Shown one piece after another: positions 11,021-20,892 of a stretch of 64,000 nucleotides of DNA. Within the stretch, counting starts at the first letter, position 1; every line of letters begins with the position of its first letter. Origin of the DNA: Naganishia liquefaciens (Eukaryota; Basidiomycota; Tremellomycetes; Filobasidiales; Filobasidiaceae); assembly GCA_013423385.1 (NCBI GenBank), contig BLZA01000011.1, positions 57,742-121,741 of the forward strand, written 5' to 3'. Position numbers and translations under genes: made by a program. The notes under the pieces are model-generated. The model was given only the letters and a program-made list of their open reading frames with translations. It ran no database searches and was not told where the DNA came from.

Positions 11021-11871
11021 TTTGATATCCTCCTCGGTATTGGGGTATATGTCGGGATGTCGTGGTTGCTTCTTCGAGCAGGGGATGAGGAATGATGATG
11101 TGAATTCGAGATTGACCTTGATTCCTCAACGCCTGTAAACTCGTTCCCGCTGGTTTTTGCGCAGTATTGACCACAATCAAGATCTTGTGCACTGAATGCG
11201 ACCACAAGAGCTTTCCGATGATTATGAAAGGTTAACGCAATGTCCCGCGTGGTACTAGCAAGTTGAAGCAGCGCATGTCACTCACAAGCTAGGGAAGGTG
11301 ACTTTTGCGCTAACGCGTCCAGTCGATCGAGTCGACTTGGATTCAAAGGCGCGCGTGGGTGATTAGGTAAGCCGCAAGAGACCAGAGTCGGCCTCGGGCC
11401 AAAAAGTTGACCTGCCTCCGCAGCTGCCTACCTTCGGCCTGAGTCGGTTGCGTTTCAGGTTGCTTCATGCTGCCGTATTTTCTCGTGTCCCCTGCTTCCA
11501 TGTATCTATGCCATTCAGCCCGTTTAATCCAGTAGACACCCGCGACTCTTTCTGCCCATTCATCTTGCAGGAGGATTACGAGAATCGGTACCGGTGACAG
11601 ACAGAACGCTCTTCCAGCAAACCGAAACGAAACTGGTCAACTCGTCAGCCATATCTATTCAGTGAGGCTGAGCTGCAAAAGATACCTCGACGATACGCCC
11701 GTGTAATATCCGTGAGTATCGCTCATTCTTCACGTCACTCGTGGATTAGCACAAGCCTGTTCATATCAATTCGACTGAGCATTTGGCTGACCAGTACCTC
11801 TTTCCCTCGTCTCTGTACACATCTGTTAGAATTCACGCTCAGTTTTTATACCGTAATATTTAATAAAGGCC
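11021..11871. promoter_or_regulatory. Divergent promoter region eIF2A / PRPP synthetase
   Basis: About 850 nt shared between two divergent housekeeping genes. AT-rich tracts precede the PRPP synthetase start (around 11850-11870). No gene supported inside. Confidence 0.45.
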
Positions 11872-13743
11872 ATGCCGCACGCAGCAGGAAACAATGTTAG
11901 GCTGTTGACGGGTAAGCCCCTTGCTTAATCCACGTGGTTTCTTCCCGTCATTTCTGTATCCAAGACAAACAAACGACTCTTGCTCACATGAGTTCCTGCG
12001 TTCTGCATTATTTTATAATCATAAACCATCTTTCTTGGACCGCCATCTTGCTACTACGTTCCTGAAATACATATCATCTCAGGTAACAGCCATCCGGCGC
12101 TGGCAAAGGCAGTTGCAGAGAGGTAAGCAGATTTCTCGAGGCGCCAGTTACTTTTTGCTAACGGCGGAGTCAACCTGGTAAGGCTCGGGATACCCGTGAC
12201 GCCCTGCAATGTGTCCAAATTCTCAGCCCTTGAGACCGGTGTCCAAATTCATCAATCCGTGCGAGATGAGGATTGCTTTATTTTGCAAAGCCCAAGTCCG
12301 CCGGCAATCAATGATCATCTTATGGAGCTCTTAATCTTGATTAGCGGTACGCTGGCTTCACTTTCGCCTAGATGAGGCAATTACTGAATTACGTACTGCA
12401 GCATGCAAGACTGCATCCGCTAAACGAATTACGGCCGTTATCCCTTGCTTCCCCTATGCCCGACAAGACAAGAAGGACAAGGCCCGAGCGCCGATCACGG
12501 CCAAGTAGGTCTTTCAGCTCATGGCTCGCGCGAATCGAGACTGAGCAGACCACGTCCCCTCTGCCTCCACAAGACTCGTCGCCAGTCTTCTCGCCGTTGC
12601 TGGGGCGGATCACGTTATCACGATGGATCTCCACGCCCCGCAAATCCAGGGTTTCTTCGACATTCCCTGCGACAACTTGTTCACTGAGTTGGCCATGGTA
12701 TCGTATATCAAGGCTGAGGTCCCGGGTTGGAAGGAAGGCATCATCGTCAGTCCGGATGCGGGAGGTGCCAAGCGGTAGGCAGACATCATCGATGCGGCTT
12801 AGCCTCAATGCTGAAATTCACTTTGCTACTGATCAGAGCGACCGCCCTTGCAGATCGATTGAACTTGGACTTTGCATTGATCAACCGCAAACGGAAGCGA
12901 GGACACAAGGACCGCGTGCCGACATCGCTGTCCAGCCAATTCAACATGTCCTCTGCCAATACCCCTGTTCCGGGGACACCGACCATCGACGGGGATATCG
13001 GTCGGAGTATCTTCAGTGGAGGCGGTGGCATGTCCAACAGCTTTCACATGAGCATGACGAATAGCTCGGTATCCATTGCGGAAACCCTTGCTGGGGGCGT
13101 CGATGGGGATGACGAAAAGCCCGATAAGATGGAGCTTTTGGTGGGGGATGTCAAGGGCAAGGTGAATAATGATAAGGAAAGCTTCAATTCCTGGGTCCAC
13201 GCTTAGCCTTTTTCATGACAGATTGCCATCTTGATTGACGACATGATCGACACCGGTCACACTGTGCGACTGGCCGCAGAAGTCCTGCGTGAAGCCGGTG
13301 CGAAGGAGGTTTATGTGATTATCAGTCATGGTAAGCAGAGATACGCATGCAGACGCTCTGACTGTCTTGATTCACCCGGTGATTTTGATCTTGTTCACAG
13401 GGCTCCTGTCTGACGTGACAATGAAGGCTCTCAAAAACCTTCCGATCACGAAGCTGGTAGTGAGTCTATCGATGGCACTGGCGCAAGCCCCTGACCGTTG
13501 AAGTGATGACTTTTTCCCTTGCAGCTCACCAACAGCATTGATCAGACCGCTCGTATTGAAGAGTCAAAGGGTCTAATCGAGACGATCGATATCGCTCCTT
13601 TGTTGGCCGAGAGTATCAGGCGTACTCACAACGGGTAAGTCTACTATGACGCGCGATGCCTTCAGCTGACAATTGAAACTAACAATGCCGCGCGTCCCTG
13701 CAGCGAATCTATCTCTGCGTTATTCCGGTCGGATCCGTACTAG
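11872..13743 (+). CDS. Ribose-phosphate pyrophosphokinase (PRPP synthetase)
   Basis: Makes PRPP from ribose-5-phosphate and ATP for purine, pyrimidine, His and Trp synthesis. Ten exons: 11872-11911, 12083-12122, 12183-12346, 12402-12504, 12574-12774, 12837-13161, 13222-13330, 13401-13459, 13525-13634, 13704-13743; 396 aa. Seen: [82 protein letters not shown], the PRPP-binding [13 protein letters not shown], and [17 protein letters not shown]. Residues about 205-280 are a Ser/Gly/Thr-rich insertion just before LLVGDVKGK, where yeast Prs1 carries its non-homologous region. Such Prs subunits work in hetero-oligomers. Fungi have several Prs genes, so no paralog number is assigned. Confidence 0.95.
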
Positions 13744-13928
13744 AGCTCGATCATAAAAGTAGCAATTGCTACAACAAAACCAATTTAGGCGATGCTCCTA
13801 TGTATTCCAGATTCAGGTTTGAATTGGACCATTTCTTTACCTGAAAGGCTCAAAGCAAAATTCACATGCGCGATGAGTACATCAGCAAGTAGAAAGGTGT
13901 GGCGAGACTGCAGAGCTCGATTGCCGCC
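13744..13928. other. Short convergent spacer PRPP synthetase / MND1
   Basis: About 185 nt between two convergent stop codons, AT-richer than its surroundings. Both transcripts must end here or overlap. Confidence 0.5.
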
Positions 13929-15120
13929 TTAGACAACAAGGTCTTCCCATTCTTCGGCTGAAAGGGCCACCGAAAGTTGAGCGTCTGATGAGCTAAGAGC
14001 CAAACTCACTTACGAATCTCGAGGTACTGGCGCAAGTCGGTGGCGTCCGCTCCCAAGGTATCAGTAGCCATCTTGAACAGAATCATGGTATTGTCTTCGA
14101 TGCCCATTAGCAGAACTGTCAGCGGACGTCCTGCTCCGACAGGAAGTCGGCAATTTGTACTCACCAGTCCATCTAAGACTAGCCTCTTTCGCAGATTCGA
14201 CGGCACGTTTCTTCTCCGCGAATTTGACAGGATCAGCCGCGCCGTGAGCCTCGAGTTCTGTTGTGAGGGATTTATGGGTCTGACGAGCCGCCGCAAGTCG
14301 TGCAAGGAGATCGCGTCGCTTTTGCTGAATGGCTAAAGATCAGGTGTCGCGAATTTGCCTACATGTGAATAAGCACTAACAGTATCTTCTCTTCCCCTTT
14401 CAGCCTCCCTCAACGATTTCTCGGCATCCGAAACTTTCGCTTGGACCGCCGTCAGCTCCGATTTCTCCTTGACTAACGCTGCCTGTCGCTGTCGGAACAT
14501 CATTGGAGTTGATCAGTCGACGGACCGATCACGAGAATCGCCATAACTAGGCAACGCACACTGGCTCCAGCTGCGCTCGGGAATGACCAGAAGTCTGGAA
14601 CAAGCAGAGATCGTTAAAGAAACTACTGATAAGGTAAAAGAGAATGAACGAGACTTACAGTTGCTAGTGCCGATCTTGTCGAACTGGATCAAATTGTCGC
14701 CTTGCAAGTCTGACAAGACGTCCTTTACGCTTTGCTGGACTGCGAATATTGGCATTGAAAAGTCGTTAGCCAAAAGGCGATCATCTTGTTGGCAGACTTG
14801 CCGATTCCCTTATTCTCTGTCAAATCAAAGAGATTGCTCAGATTTGTACCAGCATGGAAAGGAAATCAGTCAATCCTACTAACTTGGCGCGATTTTCTCT
14901 AGCTCCTTCAACGTGTAGAACTCTTTCTATCGGGACTACGTCAGCTACCTCTCTTGTCATGCTCTACATGTCCACGTACTGTCTCGTGAAAGATCTCTAC
15001 CACTAGGAAGCGAGAAGCCAATATCGAGGTGCTCTTAAGCGGAACTCCTATCGATACTGAACACACTCATCGCTTACTCTTCTTCTTCTTCTCTTCGAGG
15101 GAAAGACCTTTCTTTGACAT
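13929..15120 (-). CDS. MND1: Meiotic nuclear division protein 1
   Basis: Mnd1 pairs with Hop2 to help Rad51/Dmc1 strand invasion in meiotic recombination. Ten tiny exons: 15078-15120, 14980-15002, 14884-14926, 14802-14816, 14659-14739, 14560-14594, 14381-14488, 14165-14324, 14014-14115, 13929-13957; 212 aa, the normal length. The start MSKKGLSLEEKKKKMVEIFHET, then EFYTLKELEKIAPKNKGI, VQQSVKDVLSDLQGDNLI and KIGTSNYFWSFPS match the winged-helix domain. A long coiled coil follows, then the RWT and IPEEWEDL end. Exon 4 is only 15 nt and its downstream intron uses a GC donor (gcaagt). Its presence suggests the organism keeps a meiotic cycle. Confidence 0.95.
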
Positions 15121-15922
15121 GGCGACGATGTGCAAGCTTTTGGGGGCGGCTGAGGTGCAAGCTGAAGCTGGATCAGTGGTGGATGAATGAGCTATTGGTG
15201 CTCTTTCCGAGTTTCGGATGAGACAGCTGATGTCGACAAGTTGGAGTCAGGTGCGCAGGTTGGGCGTAATACGTAAAATTAACTGAGTAGTTGATCTAGA
15301 CTTGCTGGTGAAAGCCGCTTGCTACAACGATAGCAGAAGATGCCCGTCGTTTCGCTCCACTGCCAGCGCATCCCATATATCATCGCCATAGACGAGCAGA
15401 TAAGGGGTCCTTTGCATCCTTTCGCTTCTTCGTGCCATCGCTGATCCCTCTAATTTTCCTGCTCAATCCCGTATGGAAGGTATATTGTCCTGTTTGGACG
15501 AATCGATTTTTTGGACTCGTGAGTTATCAACTCAGCCGCTGCGCAGCGGTGCATCAGTTGATGCTGCTATCGGGGAGTAACTGGATAACCACTTGTTTTG
15601 GATAAAGGTGACTGCGACAGCTACTGTAACCATGCAGTCAAGGCGATTAAATCTGATCAACGCCGTTGTCTCTTGATTCCAGCGCGATCGGAATCCAATC
15701 CGCCGATCTCTGCTTTCAGGTGAGACATTAGACAAGCTTGATGAACTGTGATGATGGCGAAAATGCCATTCACCATTCCTGATCAAGGCTTCATTGCCCC
15801 AAAAGGTCCACTGCGATTGCAGCGAAAGGCGTTATAGGGATACCCAGGCGATTCACTCATCAGCCCGAAAAATATACCTTTGGACGGACGCCAGCCTCAA
15901 CGCGGCCTGATATCGCCACGCA
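15121..15922. promoter_or_regulatory. Divergent promoter region MND1 / mpaB-like oxygenase
   Basis: About 800 nt between divergent starts. Small frames only, no family match. No meiosis-type element was confidently seen. Confidence 0.4.
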
Positions 15923-17872
15923 ATGCCACAGAATCCGATTGACCCTAACTTGCCACCGCACTTTGATCCGGTACGGATCCATTGTCCGGAAGACATGAAT
16001 TCGCTGCAAAACGGAGATGTGGTGCAAGCGTGGGATTACCTATTTCAATGGGACAAGGATTGTCGGTCGGCGGCTGAGCTGGAAGAGTGAGTGCTCTCAG
16101 CTGGTTCAGTATAATTCAAGCCTGAGACCCCTTGACCGTATGAAGATGGCGACAAATTCCCGATACCCTGATGGATGACTACCTGGAAACTGTCCCCCCC
16201 GAAAAGTTTAATCCGTCTCACGACCAACTCGAACTGCTACTTCAATCGGACACGCCACAAGCAAAGGCATTGCTGCAGGAGATCACTGCGCCGCCACCAG
16301 AAGGCGTTCGGGCTTCTGATGATGACATACGACTGGCTCAAGAGTGTTTCTACCGATTCGCGGGCGGTATTCTGCTGGGCACCTTTTATGTGAGCCTTGT
16401 TGGCGGATTTTCTTCGTAAGTATCCGTCAGGCGCCGTTGTTGCTTGAGAGGCGATACCGCAGCTCACGGATTTTCGGCGCGACAGACCTCGTATATCCTC
16501 GGTCTTGCATCAAACAAGCTACCTTGTGGCGCCGACGATGCGGAAGAAGGGAGGACTTCAGATCGCAACTGAGGAGACTTTGGAAGACTTGGCCTACGCT
16601 CCTATCACCCAACAAGTACGTGAACGTACATCGGTGCGCCTGCTCGAAACCCTTCAATTTGTCTTGGACATTATGGGATCACCTATACCGATCGCCTCGT
16701 TCGATGCGGCACAAGGAGATGTCGAAAATGTGGACGATTTCGCAAGACTCAATGCTACAAGACTCGGCCCGGCATGCCTAACGCCGTTGACGGGCGAAGG
16801 TTGGAAAAGCGTGATTCGAACCAGGATCTTGCACGGGATTGTCCGTCGTCGCCTGATGAATACTGTGAAAGACGGAAAATATGATTTCGAGAAAGGTGCG
16901 TTAAGTTATTGTTGTCCGGAATTCGCCCCATTCATGCTTCTTGAATGACAGACGGATACCCACTCAACGCTGAAGATATGACAGCCACCCTGGGTAGTTT
17001 CTGTGTACCTCCTATCGTCGCATCTTTGAAGATCGGCTCACCGATGCCTTTGCGCATGAGGATGGCATACATCAGTAAGTTGCGACTTTTGCGACATATA
17101 TACTCGGCTGAGCCGCAATTCTTCAGGTCACTGGAGACATGTCGGCTATTACTTGGGAGTGCCCAGTTTCATTCTCAAGCGACATTTTGATGTATCTCGT
17201 TCGCCCGCGCCTGCATACAAGATTTTCGCCTCCCTTTCCACTCACTTGCTTGCCCATCCCGTCGACCTCGAAAAGCGCAATCGTCTTCCGCCGCCGACAC
17301 TGCCATTACTGCATACCGCTGCTGGAATGAAACCATTCGAGAGACCGCTCAAACACCATTTTCGTGCCGCTCGGTACTTCCTTGGCGACGAATTGGCCAC
17401 GGCTCTTAACATACCGCAGTCATCTGTGAAGCAAGTGCTTATGCAACAAGTATCGTTCTACGCCATCATATACCCAGAATACTTTGGAATGTACTATCCT
17501 CGCAAAGACTGGGAACGTCAGCGTATGTCACTGTCCCAGGACCTACTTGGACGACTGGTCAGGAACGGATTGAAGGGTCGCCGGTCAATGTTCAGGCCGC
17601 ATAAATTGGTGGAGGGTGAAGGCGCAAAGCAAATGGGAGACCTGCCAGAGGAAATCAAACAGCTAGAAGCGTCGGGCTTGCGGATGGATTCTAGCGGTGC
17701 TCAGAAGGCAGTCAATAGGTACAGGCTGCTTCTTCTGGAGATGGTAGTCGTCTCCAGTGCCACCGTGGTTATCGCTGGACTTGGGGCATACTATGTGATG
17801 AGACAGGCGATCAACCTCGGAACCGCGCTTTCAGGGGTTTGCCAATATAGATGGGGAGTTCTTGTGTTGTAA
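15923..17872 (+). CDS. DUF2236 / mpaB-Lcp family oxygenase-like protein, membrane-anchored
   Basis: Family that includes fungal ER-bound MpaB (mycophenolic acid side-chain cleavage) and bacterial rubber oxygenase Lcp, which are haem enzymes. Exons: 15923-16086, 16146-16415, 16486-16895, 16952-17074, 17127-17872; 570 aa. Seen: CFYRFAGGILLGTFYVSLVGGF, RISSVLHQTSYL, RLLETLQFV, the family core VIRTRILHGIVRR (likely haem His near residue 260 with flanking Arg), and HWRHVGYYLGV. A hydrophobic segment near the C terminus (LLLLEMVVVSSATVVIAGLGAYYV) would anchor it in a membrane. Exon 2 acceptor (gaag|ATGGCG) is an inference from frame. Substrate is unknown; the call is family level only. Confidence 0.85.
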
Positions 17873-18857
17873 AGGTTGTATTCCATGGATGTCAATCAAG
17901 ACACTGTATCCTTTAGCATAAGTCATGTGAAGGCGACTGCGTTCGCTGCCTCGTTGGCATTGATCCACGCGATGTCAGAGATTTCAAGATGGCGAAGCGA
18001 CTGCCCTGTAAATGATGGACCATAGCCGCGCCGCGCCACGTCAATGCTTAGCCTCATTTATCTGTGACGACTTTGTGCTCGGAATCTACACCAGCTTGCT
18101 TTCGAGGGATTCGTTTCATGCATGCGAGGGTATACCGCAAAGTCGTGTCAGCACAGTCATCCTTGATCGCTCACAAGAGGTTGCATCTGCGGATTGGTCT
18201 TTGCAGCGTGTGATGCGAAGATGAAACGCGTGGATTGAAGAGCTGATCGAAGCCCCTAGCTGCGGCTGTTCTGGATAGGGGGCGATGGGGCCGGGATCGA
18301 TTGCATGCCGACTGCTCTACAAGATCTGACCGACCGCTCTCGTCTTGTCTCCCTAACCCTTTCACGATATGTACGACTCGAGTAATCAACTGAAAAGCTT
18401 TAGTCTTCTGTCGTTCACAGCTTTCGCATGTTTCGCCTTGAATTCTGGTCGTTTCGAACGAGCGGTGCCTTGTCCTTTGTTAATCTTCCAATGAGCAGAG
18501 GATACGGCATCCTTTAGCGGGGAGACTTTGATGGAAAGGTGCCTTTGAGACATCGAAATATGAAAGGTTGTTCTCTAGAGAAACAGTAAATATATAAACC
18601 GATCCTGTCCTGTCCCGAAGGAACTTCGTCTCCTTCATTCTAACGTGTGGTGCGCCAGTGTTACGTCGACCACACTGATCAGATCGCAGCTACAACTCTC
18701 CAACTGTCTCCATCTGCAACGGTACTTTTCGACTCGAAGTCTCGAAAATTGTGGACGACATCGTCTTCGTGAGTATCTATCTTCTCGCCTCTTGCGATAT
18801 GGGAATGTGCTAATTACCCAACTCTATTACAGAATAAGACTGAAGCCCAAGCCCAGC
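17873..18857. promoter_or_regulatory. Spacer with promoter and 5' UTR of the AT-hook gene
   Basis: About 985 nt. A TATA-like TATATAAA lies at 18591-18598. A well-formed intron (GTGAGT at 18769, TTACAG ending 18832, with CTAAT branch-like sequence) falls in the probable 5' UTR. The rest shows no gene. Confidence 0.5.
18591..18598 (+). promoter_or_regulatory. TATA-like box of the AT-hook gene
   Basis: TATATAAA about 265 nt before the chosen ATG, with a predicted 5' UTR intron in between, which makes the spacing to a transcript start plausible. Confidence 0.4.
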
Positions 18858-20408
18858 ATGATGTCGGTTGAGAAGAACGATCACGTTTCAATCAGAAATC
18901 ATTCAAAAGCAGCAGCCAACGATGTATTAAGTCACAAGGAGCAAGAGCCAGATCCGCACATATCAGTCAACTCCCGATATCGACATGCGCCTTTCGTTCC
19001 GTATCGCGGTCAAGGCTTGTTGGACAAAATCGCAGGCCATAGCAAACTGTTTCTGGAGGATTCGTCTCGAATGACCCCACAACCCGTTATATTGACCGAT
19101 GAGCTTCGGAAACCATCCCCAACTATCAAAGTGCAGCCCCAAGGGATTCGAAACCGGTCTCTGAGAGGTTGGAGAAGCGCCGATGCCGTTCAGATGGGTA
19201 ATCGCTACAAATTCGCGGAGCTTGCAGCAAGCATGCTTGGATCTACTTGTCCTCCTCCACTCGCAGAAATTCACATTCCCCCATTACCGCCACATTTTTT
19301 CGTAGACCCCTTTCAAAACGTTCCAGCGTTCATGAGCTCAACCCCTAGCAGACAAGAGCTTCAACAAGTTTACATGGCGAATTCTCTGCCATTTCTGCAC
19401 GACGAGGAGCAACTCGTCGGATTCAGTCGAGAGCAAGAATACGAGAACGGAGAGATAACTTTTCTGCGGGAAGCGCAGTCCTTGTTGCCATCGATGCAAG
19501 CGGATCTAGCGCTGCACAAACGCCATCATGGTCCAGCACATTTACCGCCGAAAACTCGATCTGGCGAGATGATGCACAGGATGGATGCCATGGTCGATTT
19601 ATTGCTTCAAGCCGCAGATGTCCTGGAAGGCAATGAGGTGCACAAGACCGTCCATAGAACGGAAAATACCGCCGCCGAAGATAACTCTTTTGATCGTGCG
19701 GAATCTCCAGCGATACCCACTACCCTGTCACCCTTGCATACTTTGGCTAAACTCAGCGCCGAAAGAGAGCGGACGGAGGTCCCACCGGGAAAGCCAAAAG
19801 ACGACAGTGCTGTAGCGCCAAGGACGCGTTCGACACAGGTGAGCGTATGGATTCGTGGCGGTCACCGGGCCAGCAACAAGGAACAACTTGTAAGGAAACC
19901 AAAGAGACAGCCGTACGATCGACCGGAAAGTATCTCGTCATCAGGCGACCCAGCAACGTCATTAGGAGTTCTCGAGTGGTACAACGACTTCCCGGACTTC
20001 GAGAGACAGGCGGCGAAAAGGAGAAGATCGGACTCGGTGCGCACTAGCATACTTTCCGGCGCTGGAAGTCTCTCCGATATGCCGCCCGTCATCGGCAAGA
20101 GATTCAAGTCGCAGCAGATTGAAGCAGCAGCAAAAGGCCCTAGAAAGACTGAGAGTACATCGACGGAACCAACGAGCCCCGAAATGCACATGGCACGGTC
20201 TACGGAGTCGGTCAAAGGTAGTCTGCTGTCTGCTTTTCCCATCAGGCGAAGACGCGGTCGTCCTCGAAAAGCCGAAGTTGAAGCAAGACAAGTCGCGGTT
20301 GCTAACGGGAAGGAAGCAACGGTGCATTCCGACGCCAAACCAGGGAGGGAACTAAAGACGCGTTCGGGACGAGTCGTGAAGAGGACGGTCAAGACGGATT
20401 ACGACTGA
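18858..20408 (+). CDS. AT-hook nuclear protein, function unknown
   Basis: Intronless coding part of 516 residues starting at MMSVEKNDHVSIR. The frame stays open upstream to 18645, but that stretch includes a typical intron, so the later ATG is preferred. The protein is largely disordered and Ser/Pro/Arg-rich. An AT-hook core RRRRGRPRKAEV lies near residues 460-472 and would grip the minor groove of AT-rich DNA. The last residues (TRSGRVVKRTVKTDYD) are basic, as seen in chromatin-associated fungal proteins. A middle region (residues about 50-250) has PPLPPHFFVDPF and helices with no family I can name. Probably chromatin-bound; no further function is justified. Confidence 0.75.
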   Translation: MMSVEKNDHVSIRNHSKAAANDVLSHKEQEPDPHISVNSRYRHAPFVPYRGQGLLDKIAGHSKLFLEDSSRMTPQPVILTDELRKPSPTIKVQPQGIRNRSLRGWRSADAVQMGNRYKFAELAASMLGSTCPPPLAEIHIPPLPPHFFVDPFQNVPAFMSSTPSRQELQQVYMANSLPFLHDEEQLVGFSREQEYENGEITFLREAQSLLPSMQADLALHKRHHGPAHLPPKTRSGEMMHRMDAMVDLLLQAADVLEGNEVHKTVHRTENTAAEDNSFDRAESPAIPTTLSPLHTLAKLSAERERTEVPPGKPKDDSAVAPRTRSTQVSVWIRGGHRASNKEQLVRKPKRQPYDRPESISSSGDPATSLGVLEWYNDFPDFERQAAKRRRSDSVRTSILSGAGSLSDMPPVIGKRFKSQQIEAAAKGPRKTESTSTEPTSPEMHMARSTESVKGSLLSAFPIRRRRGRPRKAEVEARQVAVANGKEATVHSDAKPGRELKTRSGRVVKRTVKTDYD

Positions 20409-20892
20409 GGGTATAAGGTACATCCTGCAATTGGAAGAGCGCCCAAGTCCAGATATGATGTCGCTCTGGCGGCAGCCTATCAGGATCTGCGGGAGTCGAT
20501 GGCTCCTGCTATAGTTGCTATCGTGGACTCGTGCATGCTGAATCACCAAGCGAAGAAACTAGTGTAAATTTGTCGATGTGTACAAGATCTGGGCATAGCG
20601 ATGAGAGTTAAGCTTAAACCGACTGGTTAGTCTCTGTATGCAACACTTCACCTTGACTTGATCGATACCGGCAACGGAGATGCGCGCATGTCAATCCCCT
20701 CGTCATTCAGTCTCTTTGCTCTCGTTCCTTCTCATATCGTGGAAGATATAGCGAGACGCATTGCTACAATTGTATGCGTGGCTTCTAGTCTATGCTGATT
20801 TTTGATGTTCATGGCTATGATACAATAACCTCGGACCATCGTCTCTCGTCGTCGGTCTTCCGGCTTCATTTTGTGTCGCGGGTCTCGTCGCC
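20409..20892. other. Convergent spacer AT-hook gene / TRP5
   Basis: About 480 nt between convergent stop codons; likely both 3' UTRs. No gene or RNA seen. Confidence 0.4.

Noticed and set aside
12372-13064. 230-codon plus-strand frame in the PRPP synthetase region
   Set aside because: It is an out-of-phase reading of PRPP synthetase exons 4-6; the true exons match the family at every motif.
19862-20392. 176-codon minus-strand frame opposite the AT-hook gene
   Set aside because: Complement of a low-complexity Ser/Arg-rich coding region; a typical shadow.
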